Of a DNA stretch of 64,000 bases, positions 44,397 to 54,720 are shown piece by piece. The notes beneath the pieces were generated by a model, which searched no databases, was not told where the DNA came from, and saw only the letters and a list, made by a program, of their open reading frames with translations. Position 1 is the stretch's first letter. Every line of letters begins with the position of its first letter. The DNA lies in contig NW_004955473.1 in the NCBI RefSeq assembly GCF_000276665.1, forward strand, positions 250,545-314,544, given 5' to 3'. A program made the position numbers and the translations under genes. This DNA comes from Chinchilla lanigera. Taxonomy: Eukaryota > Chordata > Mammalia > Rodentia > Chinchillidae.

Positions 44397-44609
44397 TATT
44401 TTTATAATAGAAAAAACTCAGAAATAAATGTCTATAAGGAGGTAGTTAAATAAATCATGATCCATATAAACTATACAATACAATAAACATTAACATGATA
44501 TAAGTCAAATATTTATGGACATATAAAGAAGTCCACAGTACATTATTACATGAAAGATCAGTTCCAAAATAGCTTATATGGTATGAGCCCATTAATGTAA
44601 AATGTCAAG

Positions 44610-44780
44610 GGGTGATCAACATATATGGCAAACATTTAAATTTTTAAAAATGTTAGAGCAAAAAATACATTGGCATTAATTACCCTCAAAATATCCCTAC
44701 ACACACTTCAAACACATTTATCTCATCATTCTTGCCACTTTCTGAAGCAGTCCTAGAAGTATAAGTATCTTTATGAGGCA
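44610..44780 (-). mobile_element. Mariner 3' end, inverted copy
   Basis: Read on the minus strand it gives ACTGCTTCAGAAAGTGGCAA, GAGATAAATGTGTTTGAAG and GGTAATTAATGCCAATGTAT. It is the same C-terminal transposase and 3' UTR sequence that lies in forward orientation at 44990-45155. Confidence 0.75.
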
Positions 44781-44809
44781 TAATTTTAAAAAAATATAGT
44801 GACTGTGTC

Positions 44810-45155
44810 ACTGAAAGCCATCCAGTGAAAAAGCAGGTGCATGAAAACATTACAAGGTGTCCTCATCCACCTTGTTCACCAGATCTAGCGCCATGTGACT
44901 TCTGGCTGTTCCTTAAAGTCAAAATGACCGTGAAAGGTAAACGATTTTAATAAATTCAGCACACTGAGGCAGCCAAAACAATAAACTACGTCCATTTACT
45001 AGAGAGGAACTTCCAGAGCTGCTTCAGAAAGTCATAAGAGGGATGGGGTAAGTGTGTTCAAAGTGAGAGGGACTTTGAGGGAGATTAATGGCAATGCATC
45101 TTTTAATGTTGTACATTTTAAAAATTTAAACATTCACTGTATTTTTGATCACACC
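44810..45155 (+). pseudogene. Mariner transposase C-terminal remnant
   Basis: From 44864 the frame reads HPPCSPDLAPCDFWLF, the conserved mariner SPDLAPCDF catalytic block whose D is the third acidic residue of the D,D34D triad. A stop follows at about 44946 (GAA to TAA in comparison with the family). Then come CAGAGCTGCTTCAGAAAGTC and AGATTAATGGCAATGCATC, the Hsmar2-like 3' end. The N-terminal part and both other catalytic residues are missing. It is dead. Confidence 0.85.
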
Positions 45156-45244
45156 TATATATGTGTGCATGTGTTCATGCATGTATGTAAATAGAGTCAT
45201 ACAGTAGGAGTTTTGTTTTTCTTCTTTGTTTATTGATGTACCCT
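45156..45244. other. Short unplaced sequence with ATG/CATG-rich stretch
   Basis: GTGTGCATGTGTTCATGCAT-type sequence, possibly a decayed microsatellite. Confidence 0.35.
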
Positions 45245-45325
45245 TTCAGTCTGACACCGTGTTTAGTACCTAGTAGGCACTAATAAATATTGTTGAAAGA
45301 ATGAATAAATGAATTAATATATAAC
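45245..45325 (+). repeat. L2 3' end
   Basis: GTACCTAGTAGGCACTAATA followed by AATATTGTTGAAAGAATGAA is the conserved L2 3' terminus. Confidence 0.7.
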
Positions 45326-46227
45326 ATTAACAAAAATGTCAACACTGTGGGTCTTGTGATTAGTAGTATTTTATTTCTCTTTCTTTTTTTCAATAAGCAT
45401 AAATTTTTTTATCAGAAATAAGATTCATTTAATTTTTGAAACCACTTTCACCCTTGTTATGACCTCCAAGTACCCCTATGTGGCTGAATTCAAAGAAAGA
45501 CAGTGCTTTGCCATTGTAAATCCATATTTGGGCAAGAAGATCAGAATGATAGCAGGGAGATATATATGGGCTCTTGGAGATCCAGAGGCACAAAAAGTGA
45601 ACTAGGATGTGAAGGTACATGAGAGCTCTGAGGAAGAGAATTGTGCTTCGGAGGGAGGGAGTTGAGCTGGATTTTCTAAAGCAGAGCAGCACAGCACAAG
45701 AAGCTGGGAGCCCCAAGAAATGAGCCTCTGAAACCCAGAGAGCACAATGAGTTTTGCCACCTAAATGCTTTATTCACAGTTGTGAATGGATACTGGAGTT
45801 AATAAAGGAACTGAGCTATGAGTCCAAGATTGTACTGTCTGGCATAGAAATGCTTCATTTCCTTTGGGGCTGGCAGTGGAAAATGGAGGCAGCCTTCAGT
45901 TGGAAGAAATCCTTGGTTCTCTATTTTTTGAGGCTTCAACTTACATTCTTTGAATAACTGCACATTTTGCAGGGTTCCATGTATGTTTGCCCAGTTACTC
46001 TCTATCTTCTTGTCTGTCTCCCCACTACCCTGCTGTTCTTCATCACCCGAAGATACATAGATTCCACCAGTGTGGAGGGTTAATCTCTTGCTAGCATTTT
46101 CCCTTTGCCGTATTATGCTAAATGAGTGCTCATTTCCTTCTTGGCCTTGAGTTATAAAAATCTCTCTTCTGTTGCCCAAGTCTTAGAAAGTGCAAGCTCT
46201 AGGAAAAGGTGGGTGGTAGAGATAGTA
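45326..46227. other. Unique non-coding sequence
   Basis: No repeat recognised. Frames at 45429-46179 on both strands overlap without support. Confidence 0.4.
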
Positions 46228-46413
46228 TTGCCAGATAAAATATGGGCCAGCCAGTTAAATCTGAATTTCAGATAACTAATCATTCTTTTACTATAAGTAT
46301 ATCCCAAGTGTTGTATGGGACATACTTACGCCAGAAAATTAGTTTTTATTGTTCATCTGAAATTCAAATTTAACTAGATATCTTTTTTTCTTCCCCTATA
46401 AATCTGACAACCA
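46228..46413. mobile_element. MER53-type palindromic DNA element with miR-1302-like hairpin
   Basis: The left arm, 46252-46306, and the right arm, 46316 to about 46375, are imperfect reverse complements around a loop of about 9 nt, with TTGCCAGAT and ATCTGACAA near the ends. The right arm has ATGGGACATACTTACGCC, which matches the miR-1302 mature sequence with the seed TGGGACA intact. MER53 is the known source of that family. Whether it is transcribed here is unknown. Confidence 0.75.
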
Positions 46414-46769
46414 TAGAAAAAGAAAAAAAAGTCCATCTGATCTGAATGCTCTCTCAGTGCTTTTCATCCAAAATTTACCAGATGTTCTTAGATGGATTTT
46501 CAGTTTACAAAAGGGGAAAATAACTTACTGATTAAGCAACGATTAGACCGCAAATCAGTGCTGTGGCTACAATTTTTAAGTTTTTAAGTTCTCTACCACA
46601 TGATATAATTCAGTGATCTCTTTATCAATATTTCATTGGTTAGAAATAAAGAGGATTAGAATGATTATGAAAGCAAATATTCCATGAAGAGCAAATTTTG
46701 AAGAGTCTAAAGGCAATGAATATTAAGATTTTACTTTTCTTTGGACCATGGATATGTATGGGGTCAGCA
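46414..46769. other. Unique non-coding sequence
   Basis: Nothing recognised. Confidence 0.35.
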
Positions 46770-46830
46770 TTTAAGGTAGTATTTCTCGAGGTACATCCCT
46801 TGGGCTACCTACATCAGAATTATTTGGAAA
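46770..46830. repeat. MER5-like hAT MITE fragment
   Basis: AGTATTTCTCGAGGTACATC and CTACATCAGAATTATTTGG resemble one end of MER5A/B. Short and diverged. Confidence 0.45.
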
Positions 46831-47436
46831 GAAATAAAGATAAATGGCCTCTTGCAAGGATCGAGTTCATGGTCTTTGTCTCTTGATACTACAATCACTT
46901 CCTCCATCCTCAGAGTCCTTAGTTCCACTAGTAACTTTCATCTGAAGGATCTCAATGACAAACCCCAGTCTCAGTTATTTTGGTGATTCCATTATGTATT
47001 ACAAAAGTAACTTATTAAAAGGTAAAAGTGAAGAAGAATTTGATACTTCCCCCAACACACCCAAGTAAAGGATTCCAGAAGAACTTTGAAGTGTAAATGA
47101 AAAATATTTGACTTGGCCTCTCTTAAATCACCAAACTTAACTTGATCTTGAAAGCTGAAGAAGCCTCTATCACCTCCATCGTGTACTGGTGTTTTGCTAT
47201 TTCATAAAACTTGCTCTCTATTTTTCTTGGGCCTGACTCCAAGAGAACTAATTATATTTTACTAATTCGGTTTAGAGCCACAGTGTAATTGTTCCAGGTC
47301 AATATTGTACCCTATCAGATTGGAGAGCAGAAATTATTATCAAAAATCTAAAAGACCGGGGACAAGATATACGACTTGACTTTAAAGCATCCCTAGAACA
47401 TATGTCTAACTGGCATGAATACTTATATTTGTATTT
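46831..47436. other. Unique non-coding sequence
   Basis: No feature recognised. Confidence 0.4.
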
Positions 47437-48475
47437 TTGTCATTTTTATTAGTACATATTAATTATACAGAATGATGGGTTTCACTGTGGCGTATTCCTG
47501 CTTGCGTATATCATACTTTGATCACATCCAACCTTCCATTACCCTGCCTTCCCCTCCCCCCCATCTGCATGTTCTCTAATAGTCTCTCTGCTACTTTCAT
47601 GTGGTCTTTCTTTCTTCTTTCATTTCCACATAATAAAAGAACATATGCAACACAGCTCTTGTCTTTCTGAGTCTGGCTTATTTCACTTAACATGATCATC
47701 TCTACTTCCATTCATTCTCCCGCAAACGACACCGTTTCTTTCTTTGCTATGTCCGAATAATGCGCTATTGTTTGTACGTACCACATTTTCTTTATCCATT
47801 CATCCGCCAATGGACCTTGGCTGCTGTGAATTGTGCCATGATAAATGTGGTTACACAGGTAACTTTACGCTCTGGGGCTTTAGGTCTGTCGGGATTATAC
47901 CAAGGAGTGACATAACTGGATCAAATGGCAGGTCTGTTTTTAGATTTTTGAGAAACCTCCATGCTGATCTCCATAGTGGCTGGACAAATTTACATTCCCG
48001 TCAACAATGTAGAAGGCCCCCACCCTGTGCCTCCTCATCCTCACCAACATTTACTATTTTTTTGATTCTTGATGACAGCTGTTCTGGATGGGGCGAGATG
48101 GGATCTCAGTGTAGTTTTGATTTGCATTTCTCTGATAACTAAAAATGTTCAAAGTGGTTTTTTCACATAATGTTTGGTTATTTGTACTCTTCTTTTGAGG
48201 AGAGTCCAACTCGTTTGCCTTTTTATTGCTTGCATTGCTTGTTTTCTTGTCTTTATTTTTGTGTTACAATTTTTTGGAGTTATCTATAAGTTCTGGATAT
48301 ACTGGGCCAAGATTTTCTGTCATTCTCTAGGCTGTCTCTTCACAGTGTTGTTTCCTTTGCTGTGCAGAAACTTTTTAACTTGATAACATCCCATTCATCA
48401 ATTCTTGCTGTTAATTCCTGAGATAGTGGAATCCTATTTAGGAAGTCATTGCCTGTGCCTGTATTTTGAACTTTT
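47437..48475 (-). repeat. Rodent L1, antisense: 3' UTR into ORF2
   Basis: The 3' end is at the left (TTTTTATTAGTACATATTAA). Reversed landmarks follow in order: CTGGCTTATTTCACTTAACA, CCAATGGACCTTGGCTGCTG, AACTGGATCAAATGGCAGG, TCCATAGTGGCTGGACAAAT and TTGATTTGCATTTCTCTGAT. They are well preserved, so this is among the younger L1 copies. ORF2 is truncated at the far end. Confidence 0.88.
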
Positions 48476-49658
48476 TATATTGAGGAAATGTGATTATTTG
48501 CTATTAGAGCAAAGCAAACATGTTTAGACTTTCATTTAGCATTTATAGCAAACAGTTTCATATTTGATCAGCTTCTTAACTGAATGCTAATGAAATGATA
48601 TAAATAGTGTAGTAACTCATCCCAAACTACTGAAATGCAAGCAGCCCCAGATGGCTCAACTAGGCTGTTCTCATCTTGTTTTATCACCAGAGACTTGATT
48701 CTTTTTAGTGAGTGTATGTGCTGCCGGTTGATACTTGCCTAAATATTTCCTTCATATTCAGAACATTATAGTTACTTTTTCAGGCTTAGGCTATTGCCAA
48801 CTAATTCTAGAAGTATGTAAGGTACGCCTGAAATGCTGACAGCTGTAGTGGAGGCCTAAAATAGTCAGGCCTGCTCAAGGAGACATACTGAGCAAATAGA
48901 ACCGGGAGTTTGGAAGTGACAGCTGAACAAGCATCCATAGGAAACTGTCAGGTGCTCAGTAGATCCAGCTCATGGTGAAAACAGACAGTCTCCCTTTCTA
49001 GAAATAGCTCAGAGAATGCCAACAAGTCTTGAAATAATAGCATATGTCTTCCTTTTCATTTTCTGGAGATCTTAGGGGTATCTCAGGAACCTTACAGTTG
49101 CCTCAGAAGTTAGCCTATCTAATAAATAATCCCCAGCACTGACTTGTTGAGCCCCTGTGGTTCTCAAATCACTTCTCTAGGCACTGTGGCAGGGATATAA
49201 AGAAGTTTAAGGTGCAAGACCTTCCCACACAGGGTTTTCACACCAGTCGTGGAAACAAGACAAGGGTGGTAAAGTCCTGTCCTACAAATGGTTAGGATCC
49301 TGTAAGAAAAACAAAAGTCCTAGACAAAATGCCCTTCAAAAATTCCTTTGCAGGGGAATACACTGGAGACAGACATACCATTTTTCAATAAGTCAGACAT
49401 AGATTTTTTTCTTTTTCCTCCAACATTGTAGCAGATCGTTTTCTTTAATCAAGAACCAAGCCAACTGGCTTACATTGAGGAGCTGTGTTAAATTATAGAA
49501 AGCACGTATATTTAAGCATGAGAATCACATGGTGAGAGGCCCCAGGATCTGACACCAGCTAAAGGAACGGCAGATTCACACTTTCCAGTTCATGTTAACT
49601 TCAGGGCAAAGCTGGGTGAGTGGAATAGCAGATAGAATTACTTGCATGATTTTCAAAT

Positions 49659-49659
<1 letters not shown>
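48476..49659. other. Unique non-coding sequence
   Basis: About 1.2 kb with no repeat landmarks. A donor-like GCTGGGTGAGTGG near 49613 has no partner that I can support. Confidence 0.4.

Positions 49660-49692
<33 letters not shown>
49660..49692. repeat. (TC)n microsatellite
   Basis: About 16 perfect TC units. Confidence 0.97.
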
Positions 49693-49696
<4 letters not shown>

Positions 49697-49736
49697 CCTT
49701 TCCCTCTCCTTTCTCATAAGAAATGGTGTGCTCACT

Positions 49737-49957
49737 GGGTGAGGTACGCAGGGCTTAAAGGATTAAATCCCAGCACTCTGGGAGGCTGAGGCAAAAGGAT
49801 CACAAGTTTGAGGACAGACTGGGCAATTCAGTGACTCAGTAAGACCCTGTCTCATAATAAAATATAAGACAGACAGACAGATAATAGATTGGGTGTTGAG
49901 GACATAGCTCACTGCCAAAGGCCCTGGGTTCAACCCCCAGTACCATAAAAAATAAAA
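49737..49957 (+). repeat. B1-dID composite SINE
   Basis: ATTAAATCCCAGCACTCTGG, GACTGGGCAATTCAGTGACT, CTGTCTC, an A-rich linker with (AGAC)n, then GACATAGCTCACTGCC and GGGTTCAACCCCCAGTACC. Confidence 0.88.
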
Positions 49958-50004
49958 GGTGTGTATGGTGTGCTGCTCCATGCCCATACAACAAGACAGA
50001 GAAG

Positions 50005-50225
50005 CTCAGTCGAAGGTGAGCTCCACCACTTCCTAACTGTATGATCTGGATCAAGTGAGCCCTCCAGGCATCCACTCCTCTGCCTATAAAGTGAGGATAA
50101 GAATTTCTTACAGCATTGTCCTGTGGATCAAATGTAAGGATGCTTGTAAAACACTTAGCCTAGTGCCTGACAACATCAAAGCCTCAGTAACTGCTGGGCT
50201 ATTATAGCAGGTTGTTTATGCCATG
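50005..50225 (-). repeat. MIR SINE, antisense
   Basis: CCACCACTTCCTAACTGTAT, CTGCCTATAAAGTGAGGAT, TGTGGATCAAATGTAAGGAT and GCCTAGTGCCTGACAACATC are reversed MIR landmarks. Confidence 0.85.
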
Positions 50226-50579
50226 TATCAAATGAGAGGGGCACACCTTACATGTTGTAGAACTTCAAAGGAAGGAAATGGTCGTGGCTGGATGTGTGTT
50301 GGCAGGGAGAGTTTCATGGAGAAGTGCAAGGTAAGGACAGCTGTTTAGGGATCCTTCAGGCCAGGAATGCATGAGAGTAGGGAAAGAAACCTGTGCAAGG
50401 GAACATTAAGAGATACTGTTAGATGCTGTACGGGGTGGGGGCAAGGGGACGTAGGGCCATCCAACTAAAGGCCTTTAATGCCAAGCTGTGATGCTGGGTA
50501 CAGTAAGGAACAGCTTGAAATTTTCCATTCAAGAGTGTGATGATGATAAAACTTACCTAAATATATTTTCCAAACTCAG
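50226..50579. other. Unplaced sequence, possibly old L2
   Basis: GAGAGTTTCATGGAGAAGTG and nearby sequence vaguely resemble reversed L2. Not secure. Confidence 0.3.
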
Positions 50580-50885
50580 CTCTATCAAAGTGCAACTCAC
50601 AACCACTTCCTACAGGAAGCCTCCCTGGACTGCTTCTCCCTCCTGGGTCCTGTTCCTCCTTCTCCAAATACTGCCAGCACTGATTGCTCTCCCCAAGTCC
50701 CCCACCCAATAATTTTACCTTTAACCTTCTACCAGCCTATCTTGAGAACTTAGTGTTTTATTCTGTGTATGTGGAAGAGAGAGACCTTTTACTCTGGAGC
50801 TGGGGCCTCCCTTTTACTTCTTCTGTATACCACGTAGAGCTGAGCACATCATGGACTCTGCAGGAAGCATTTGTGAATTAACTCA
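50580..50885 (+). repeat. L2 LINE 3' region
   Basis: AACCACTTCCTACAGGAAGC, CTCCCTGGACTGCTTCTCC and a terminal GGAAGCATTTGTGAATTAA match the forward L2 3' end. Confidence 0.7.
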
Positions 50886-51924
50886 GTGGTTGATTAACTG
50901 GAGCACTAAAAACAAAATATCCCTAGACAGGGTAAGGGTTGGCTCCACGAGGAAAGTAGTAAAACAAAAGAATAGTGGACAGCTTCCATGTCATAGGCTC
51001 ATTCCTGAAGCCCCAGAGTCAAGCATTTTGAACGTTTTCCTAAATGTCTTTGCCTAAGTTAGCAGAGGACCTGCCAAGCCAAACAAAGGCTGCCTGGCTG
51101 GGCCAACTGGTGTAATGGCTGCAGGGAATGGCGGGCTGGCCAGGAAGAGATGCCCCATGTGCAGCCCTGGGGGAGATGAGTTTCCTCAGAGCCCAGAAAA
51201 GGAGGAGAAATAGCTTTTATCTGTAATCCCAGCTACTCAAGAAACAGGCTTTGCTGAGAGCCACGGGTTTGCAGGTGGGGGAGACAGTCTTTGCAAAGGA
51301 AACTGTTTTCTAACTTAAGGTCAAGTGTAGGTAGTATAATCTGAAGGGACTAGGAGGAGAAACTTAGGTAGAAAATGAAAGGAGAGAGCCTGTTACATCC
51401 CTGGTTCCAAAAAACTAAATCTCCACACGCCTATCACATTCCATCTTCTCAAATACTCACTGAATGAAATGACCCGTCTGTGACAAGCCTCCATTTGTCC
51501 AGTGTGGAAGCTTGGAGTTTTTCTGACATAGATGTGAATGCTACCCCAGTATGCAAAGAGCTCTGAGCACATCAACAGAAGAAGCCACTAAAAATAGCTT
51601 CTCGTTAGGACTTGTCCACTTTGTTGTGCTCAAAATGATGTCACTGCTGACAGTTGCGAACCCTGCTCTCTACCACCCTGTCTAGCAAAACCGCTTTTGG
51701 AGTTCCAAAATGACATTCTTGGGACCCTTCCAGTCAGAGTCCTACCCCTCAACCCACTTGTCTCACCTAGCTGTCAGGGAGAAGGCATCCTAATTTAACT
51801 AATGCATGCTACGGAGTAAGTGAGGTCATGCACAAACTAGCCCAGGTGTGTTTGCCTTTCCACAAAGGCCATCCTAAGGAGCAGAACTCTAAGCAGTGAA
51901 ATTTCCAGAGCTCTTTCATGGCCT
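50886..51924. other. Unique non-coding sequence
   Basis: Mostly unrecognised. TTTATCTGTAATCCCAGCTA at about 51216 is a small B1 fragment. No gene called. Confidence 0.4.
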
Positions 51925-52265
51925 CAGGTGATGAGAAAAGTCTCTTTGGGCCAAGCCAAATATACCACATTGGTAACTGCCCCAGCCATGTCTGATGCTA
52001 TTCCCTTCTCTTGGAAGGTTCTAGCCTCTCTTGTTTCTCTCTGCAAATCCTATTCTTCCTTCAGGACTCCACTCAAGTCTTGTCCATGCAGCCTGCCCAT
52101 GGTGCATCTGGCTTGAATGGCTGCCCCACTCGGAAGTCATTTCTCCTCACTTGCTCCACCCGGATTAGTTCATTTTCTTCAGACGCTAAGCTCTGTAAGA
52201 GAAGGAGTAAAGTTTTAAGCTTCTTGTCAATCTTCCACAGCTCCTGGCATGATGCTGGGCTCATA
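51925..52265 (+). repeat. L2 LINE 3' region
   Basis: CTATTCCCTTCTCTTGGAAG, ATTCTTCCTTCAGGACTCCA, GCTAAGCTCTGTAAGAGAAG and CTCCTGGCATGATGCTGGGC follow the L2 3' order. Confidence 0.7.
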
Positions 52266-52564
52266 GGATGTGTAGGACCCTTTGCTTACACACATGGATC
52301 TGATTGGCTTTACAGCAAGGGCATAAGGGAGACTGTTACTACTGCTGTTTTACAGAGGACCTTCTCAAAAAAAAATTACTTCAAGGGAAGAAGTTGAATT
52401 AAAATCTTATCTCTTCTCTATTTCTGGAAATTCTCAATCTTATCAGTCAAGGGATATTTTTGAATTTGATATCTGTGCACAGCACCGTGCTGCTGGAAAT
52501 ATTTCAAAAGGCACAGACCTTGAGCCCTGCCTTCACGTTAGCCATAGAGCAGTGACCCCTGGTT
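52266..52564. other. Unique non-coding sequence
   Basis: No feature recognised. Confidence 0.35.
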
Positions 52565-52725
52565 GATTCCAGGAATATCCCAGGATCTTGCTGACACACA
52601 GACTTCTGGGCCATTCCCCAGAGGTTTTGTCTCAGCAAGTCTTGGACAGTGCTTACATATTCTCTCCAACCTACCCGAGGAATTCTGATAGTCAGCCATG
52701 TTTGAAACCACTACTCCCGGAAATC
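52565..52725. repeat. MER5A-like hAT MITE
   Basis: GACACACAGACTTCTGGGCC, GAGGAATTCTGATAGTC and TTTGAAACCACTAC follow a diverged MER5A layout. Confidence 0.55.
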
Positions 52726-52859
52726 TGTAGCTTTTCATATACAGGCTCACATCAGGTATTTCCAGGACTGGGCAAAGCAGAGTATAAGTAGGACTGGAGC
52801 ACACAAACTCTATTTTTAATAGTCATATATTTACTTTGTGTCTATTAGAAGGACTATAA

Positions 52860-53290
52860 ACATCCCATAAAACTGTGATTCCACAAACATGATGCTTTCC
52901 TTTTATTCAGAGTGCATTTAATTCTGGCGCATGCCACAGCCTGGGTGACCTTTGAAGATATTACGTGAAGTGAAATAAGCCAGAGAGAAGAGGACCAATA
53001 CTGAATGGTTCTATTCATGTGATACCTACAGTAATGACATTCCAGGGACAACATATAGAATAGTGATTAGCAGGGGCTGCAGGAAAGAAAACTAGGGAGT
53101 CAGTGTTTAATGGAGACAGAGTTTCAATTTGGGAAGATGAAAAGGTTGTGAGGATGGGTGGCAATAAAGGTTGTAAGACATGATTATACTTAGTATAGCA
53201 GAGCTGTACACTTCAAATACTAAAAGCGGTAAAAACTGTATCTATATTTTACCACAATAATGGTATATCTAAACAACAAATCAAATAGAA
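52860..53290 (+). repeat. L1 3' UTR remnant, sense
   Basis: GTGAAATAAGCCAGAGAGAA, ATGGTTCTATTCATGTGATA, AGTGATTAGCAGGGGCTGC, GGAGACAGAGTTTCAATTTG and GCAGAGCTGTACACTTCAAA are forward L1 3' UTR landmarks. Confidence 0.85.
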
Positions 53291-53320
53291 AAGTTTTAAG
53301 TAAGTAAATGGAGAGCCAGA

Positions 53321-53508
53321 CTAGCTGGGTGTGGTGGCATAGGCCTATATCCCAGTACTTTGGGAAGCTGAGGCAGGAGGATCAGAAGTTTAAGCCCAGC
53401 CTGGGCAATTTAGCAACTTAGTTAGAACCTGTATCAAAATAAATAATGAAAAAATGGTGTGGGATTCAGCTCCGTGTGAAAGCCCTGGGTTGAATCCCCC
53501 ATAGTATG
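53321..53508 (+). repeat. B1-dID composite SINE
   Basis: AGCTGGGTGTGGTGGCATAG, GCTGAGGCAGGAGGATCAG, GGGCAATTTAGCAACTTAGT, an A-rich linker and CTGGGTTGAATCCCCCATAG. Confidence 0.9.
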
Positions 53509-53599
53509 GGAGAATATATAGTGCCAGACTGTCAATATAGGAAACAGGAAAGTGCTATGTAAATGACTGGTGTTTGAGAAACATTGTCATAGGGGAATT

Positions 53600-53712
53600 C
53601 TGCTATTTTACTAAGGAGGACAATAAGGCCAGGGGCCAGGGGGCCTTCTCTAGTGTCACACCTTAAGTGAGTGGTAGGGTCAAGTCTCTTGATTCCATGG
53701 GCATCTTTAAAT
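53600..53712 (+). repeat. MIR fragment (probable)
   Basis: TTACTAAGGAGGACAATAAG and CCTTAAGTGAGTGGTAGGGT resemble the second half of MIR. Confidence 0.5.
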
Positions 53713-53723
53713 TTGTGCCACCT

Positions 53724-53803
53724 GGGGCTGGGGGATGTGGCTAGGAATGTTCCCCTTGCCTAGCACACAAAAGGCCCAGGTTCAATTCCTCACACCATGA
53801 TTA
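53724..53803 (+). repeat. ID-like (dID) SINE, older
   Basis: GGGGCTGGGGGATGTGGCTA, CCTTGCCTAGCACACAAAAG and GGTTCAATTCCTCACACC. It lies just upstream of a much younger ID copy. Confidence 0.85.
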
Positions 53804-53824
53804 ATCAATAAATCAATTTATATC

Positions 53825-53929
53825 GGGGCTGGGGATTTAGCTCAGCGGCACAGCGCCTGCCTGGCAAGCGCAAGGTTGTGAGTTCGATTCCCGGGACCGG
53901 AGAAAAACAAAAAACAAGCAAACAAAAAA
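53825..53929 (+). repeat. Very young ID SINE with intact Pol III promoter boxes
   Basis: Starts GGGGCTGGGGATTTAGCTCA with A box TAGCTCAGCGG at 53838-53848 and B box AGTTCGATTCCC at 53881-53892, then an A-rich tail. The target duplication AATCAATTTATATC is perfect at 53811-53824 and 53930-53943. Both promoter boxes look usable. It could be a recently active source copy. Confidence 0.97.
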
Positions 53930-53943
53930 AATCAATTTATATC

Positions 53944-54249
53944 ATCTGATTAGTCGGTAACACATGGTATAGGCAGTAGACACAGGAAATACTCCCTGTA
54001 TGCCAGAAAATTCAGGGTGAGTTTGGAACTTTATAAAGGCCGTAAAAGATTGAAGGACTTATAAATCAGAGGAGCTGGAAGGGGGCATGAGCCCCCACAA
54101 ACAAAGGCCTATAAGCAAGAGCAAGTGTAACTTCTGGTTCGTACAGACACAGTGAAGATGTTTGGAAATAATAGGAGTGCTTTGAATGATAGGTTTATTT
54201 AGACTTGATACAATAAGCAAGAGTCAGCCCTTGTACAATTTTGAGAAGA
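53944..54249. other. Unique non-coding sequence
   Basis: No secure landmarks. Confidence 0.35.
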
Positions 54250-54720
54250 GGTATGACATGCTGAAAGCAGGCCCAAGGGAAGATTGATCTGGTAGTGACC
54301 AAAAAGGATGGATAAAATGAGATCAGACCAATAAGTGGGCTCTTCTAAGAATCCAGCCATGGTGTGGCAAGGACCAGGTCTGAGGTGGTGACAATGACGT
54401 TAAAGTGGCAAAGCAAATCAGAGGATAATTCAAAAGCATGTCAAAGGCAGCATAACCGCAGTCTAGTTATCCATCAAAGAGGAGATGAAGAGAAAGGGGA
54501 CCTAGGGTGAGCCCAAGGTTTCTGGGCCTGGATCATGGTAGTGTCCTCAACTAAAGTGAAAAACATGGGAAGAAGAGTTGGTTTGGAGCAAAGGTGGAGC
54601 ATTTGGTTTTGAACATAAGAAGATGAGTTTGTCGCAGACTATCCAAGTGGAGATAGTTTCCAAGCAGCCAGAAGTTTGAGATTCAAGCTTGAATTAGAGG
54701 TCTGAAGTCATTAACCTCAT
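54250..54720 (-). repeat. Old interspersed repeat related to 41545-43650 (tentative)
   Basis: GAGAAGAGGTATGACATGCT, CCCAAGGTTTCTGGGCCTGG, GGTTTTGAACATAAGAAGAT and TATCCAAGTGGAGATAGTTT occur in the same order as in the long L2-like repeat at 41545-43650. Confidence 0.5.

Larger units (their letters stand above)
43850..44609 (+). repeat. L1 3' UTR, sense, split by a Tigger element
   Basis: GATATAAATGTACAAATATA and TTCATCACAG on the left join TTTTATAATAGAAAAAACTC on the right at 44397. GTAGTTAAATAAATCATGAT and GTATGAGCCCATTAATGTAA follow. The joined order is that of an L1 3' UTR, so the Tigger at 43946-44396 is a later insertion. Confidence 0.8.

Noticed and set aside
47511..48383. Open frames that look like membrane proteins (Phe/Leu/Ile-rich)
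   Set aside because: They are antisense translations of L1 ORF2 and its 3' UTR, which are T-rich and give hydrophobic peptides.
53838..53893. Possible tRNA gene from the A and B boxes
   Set aside because: The boxes belong to an ID SINE with target duplications and an A tail. The cloverleaf stems are not maintained.
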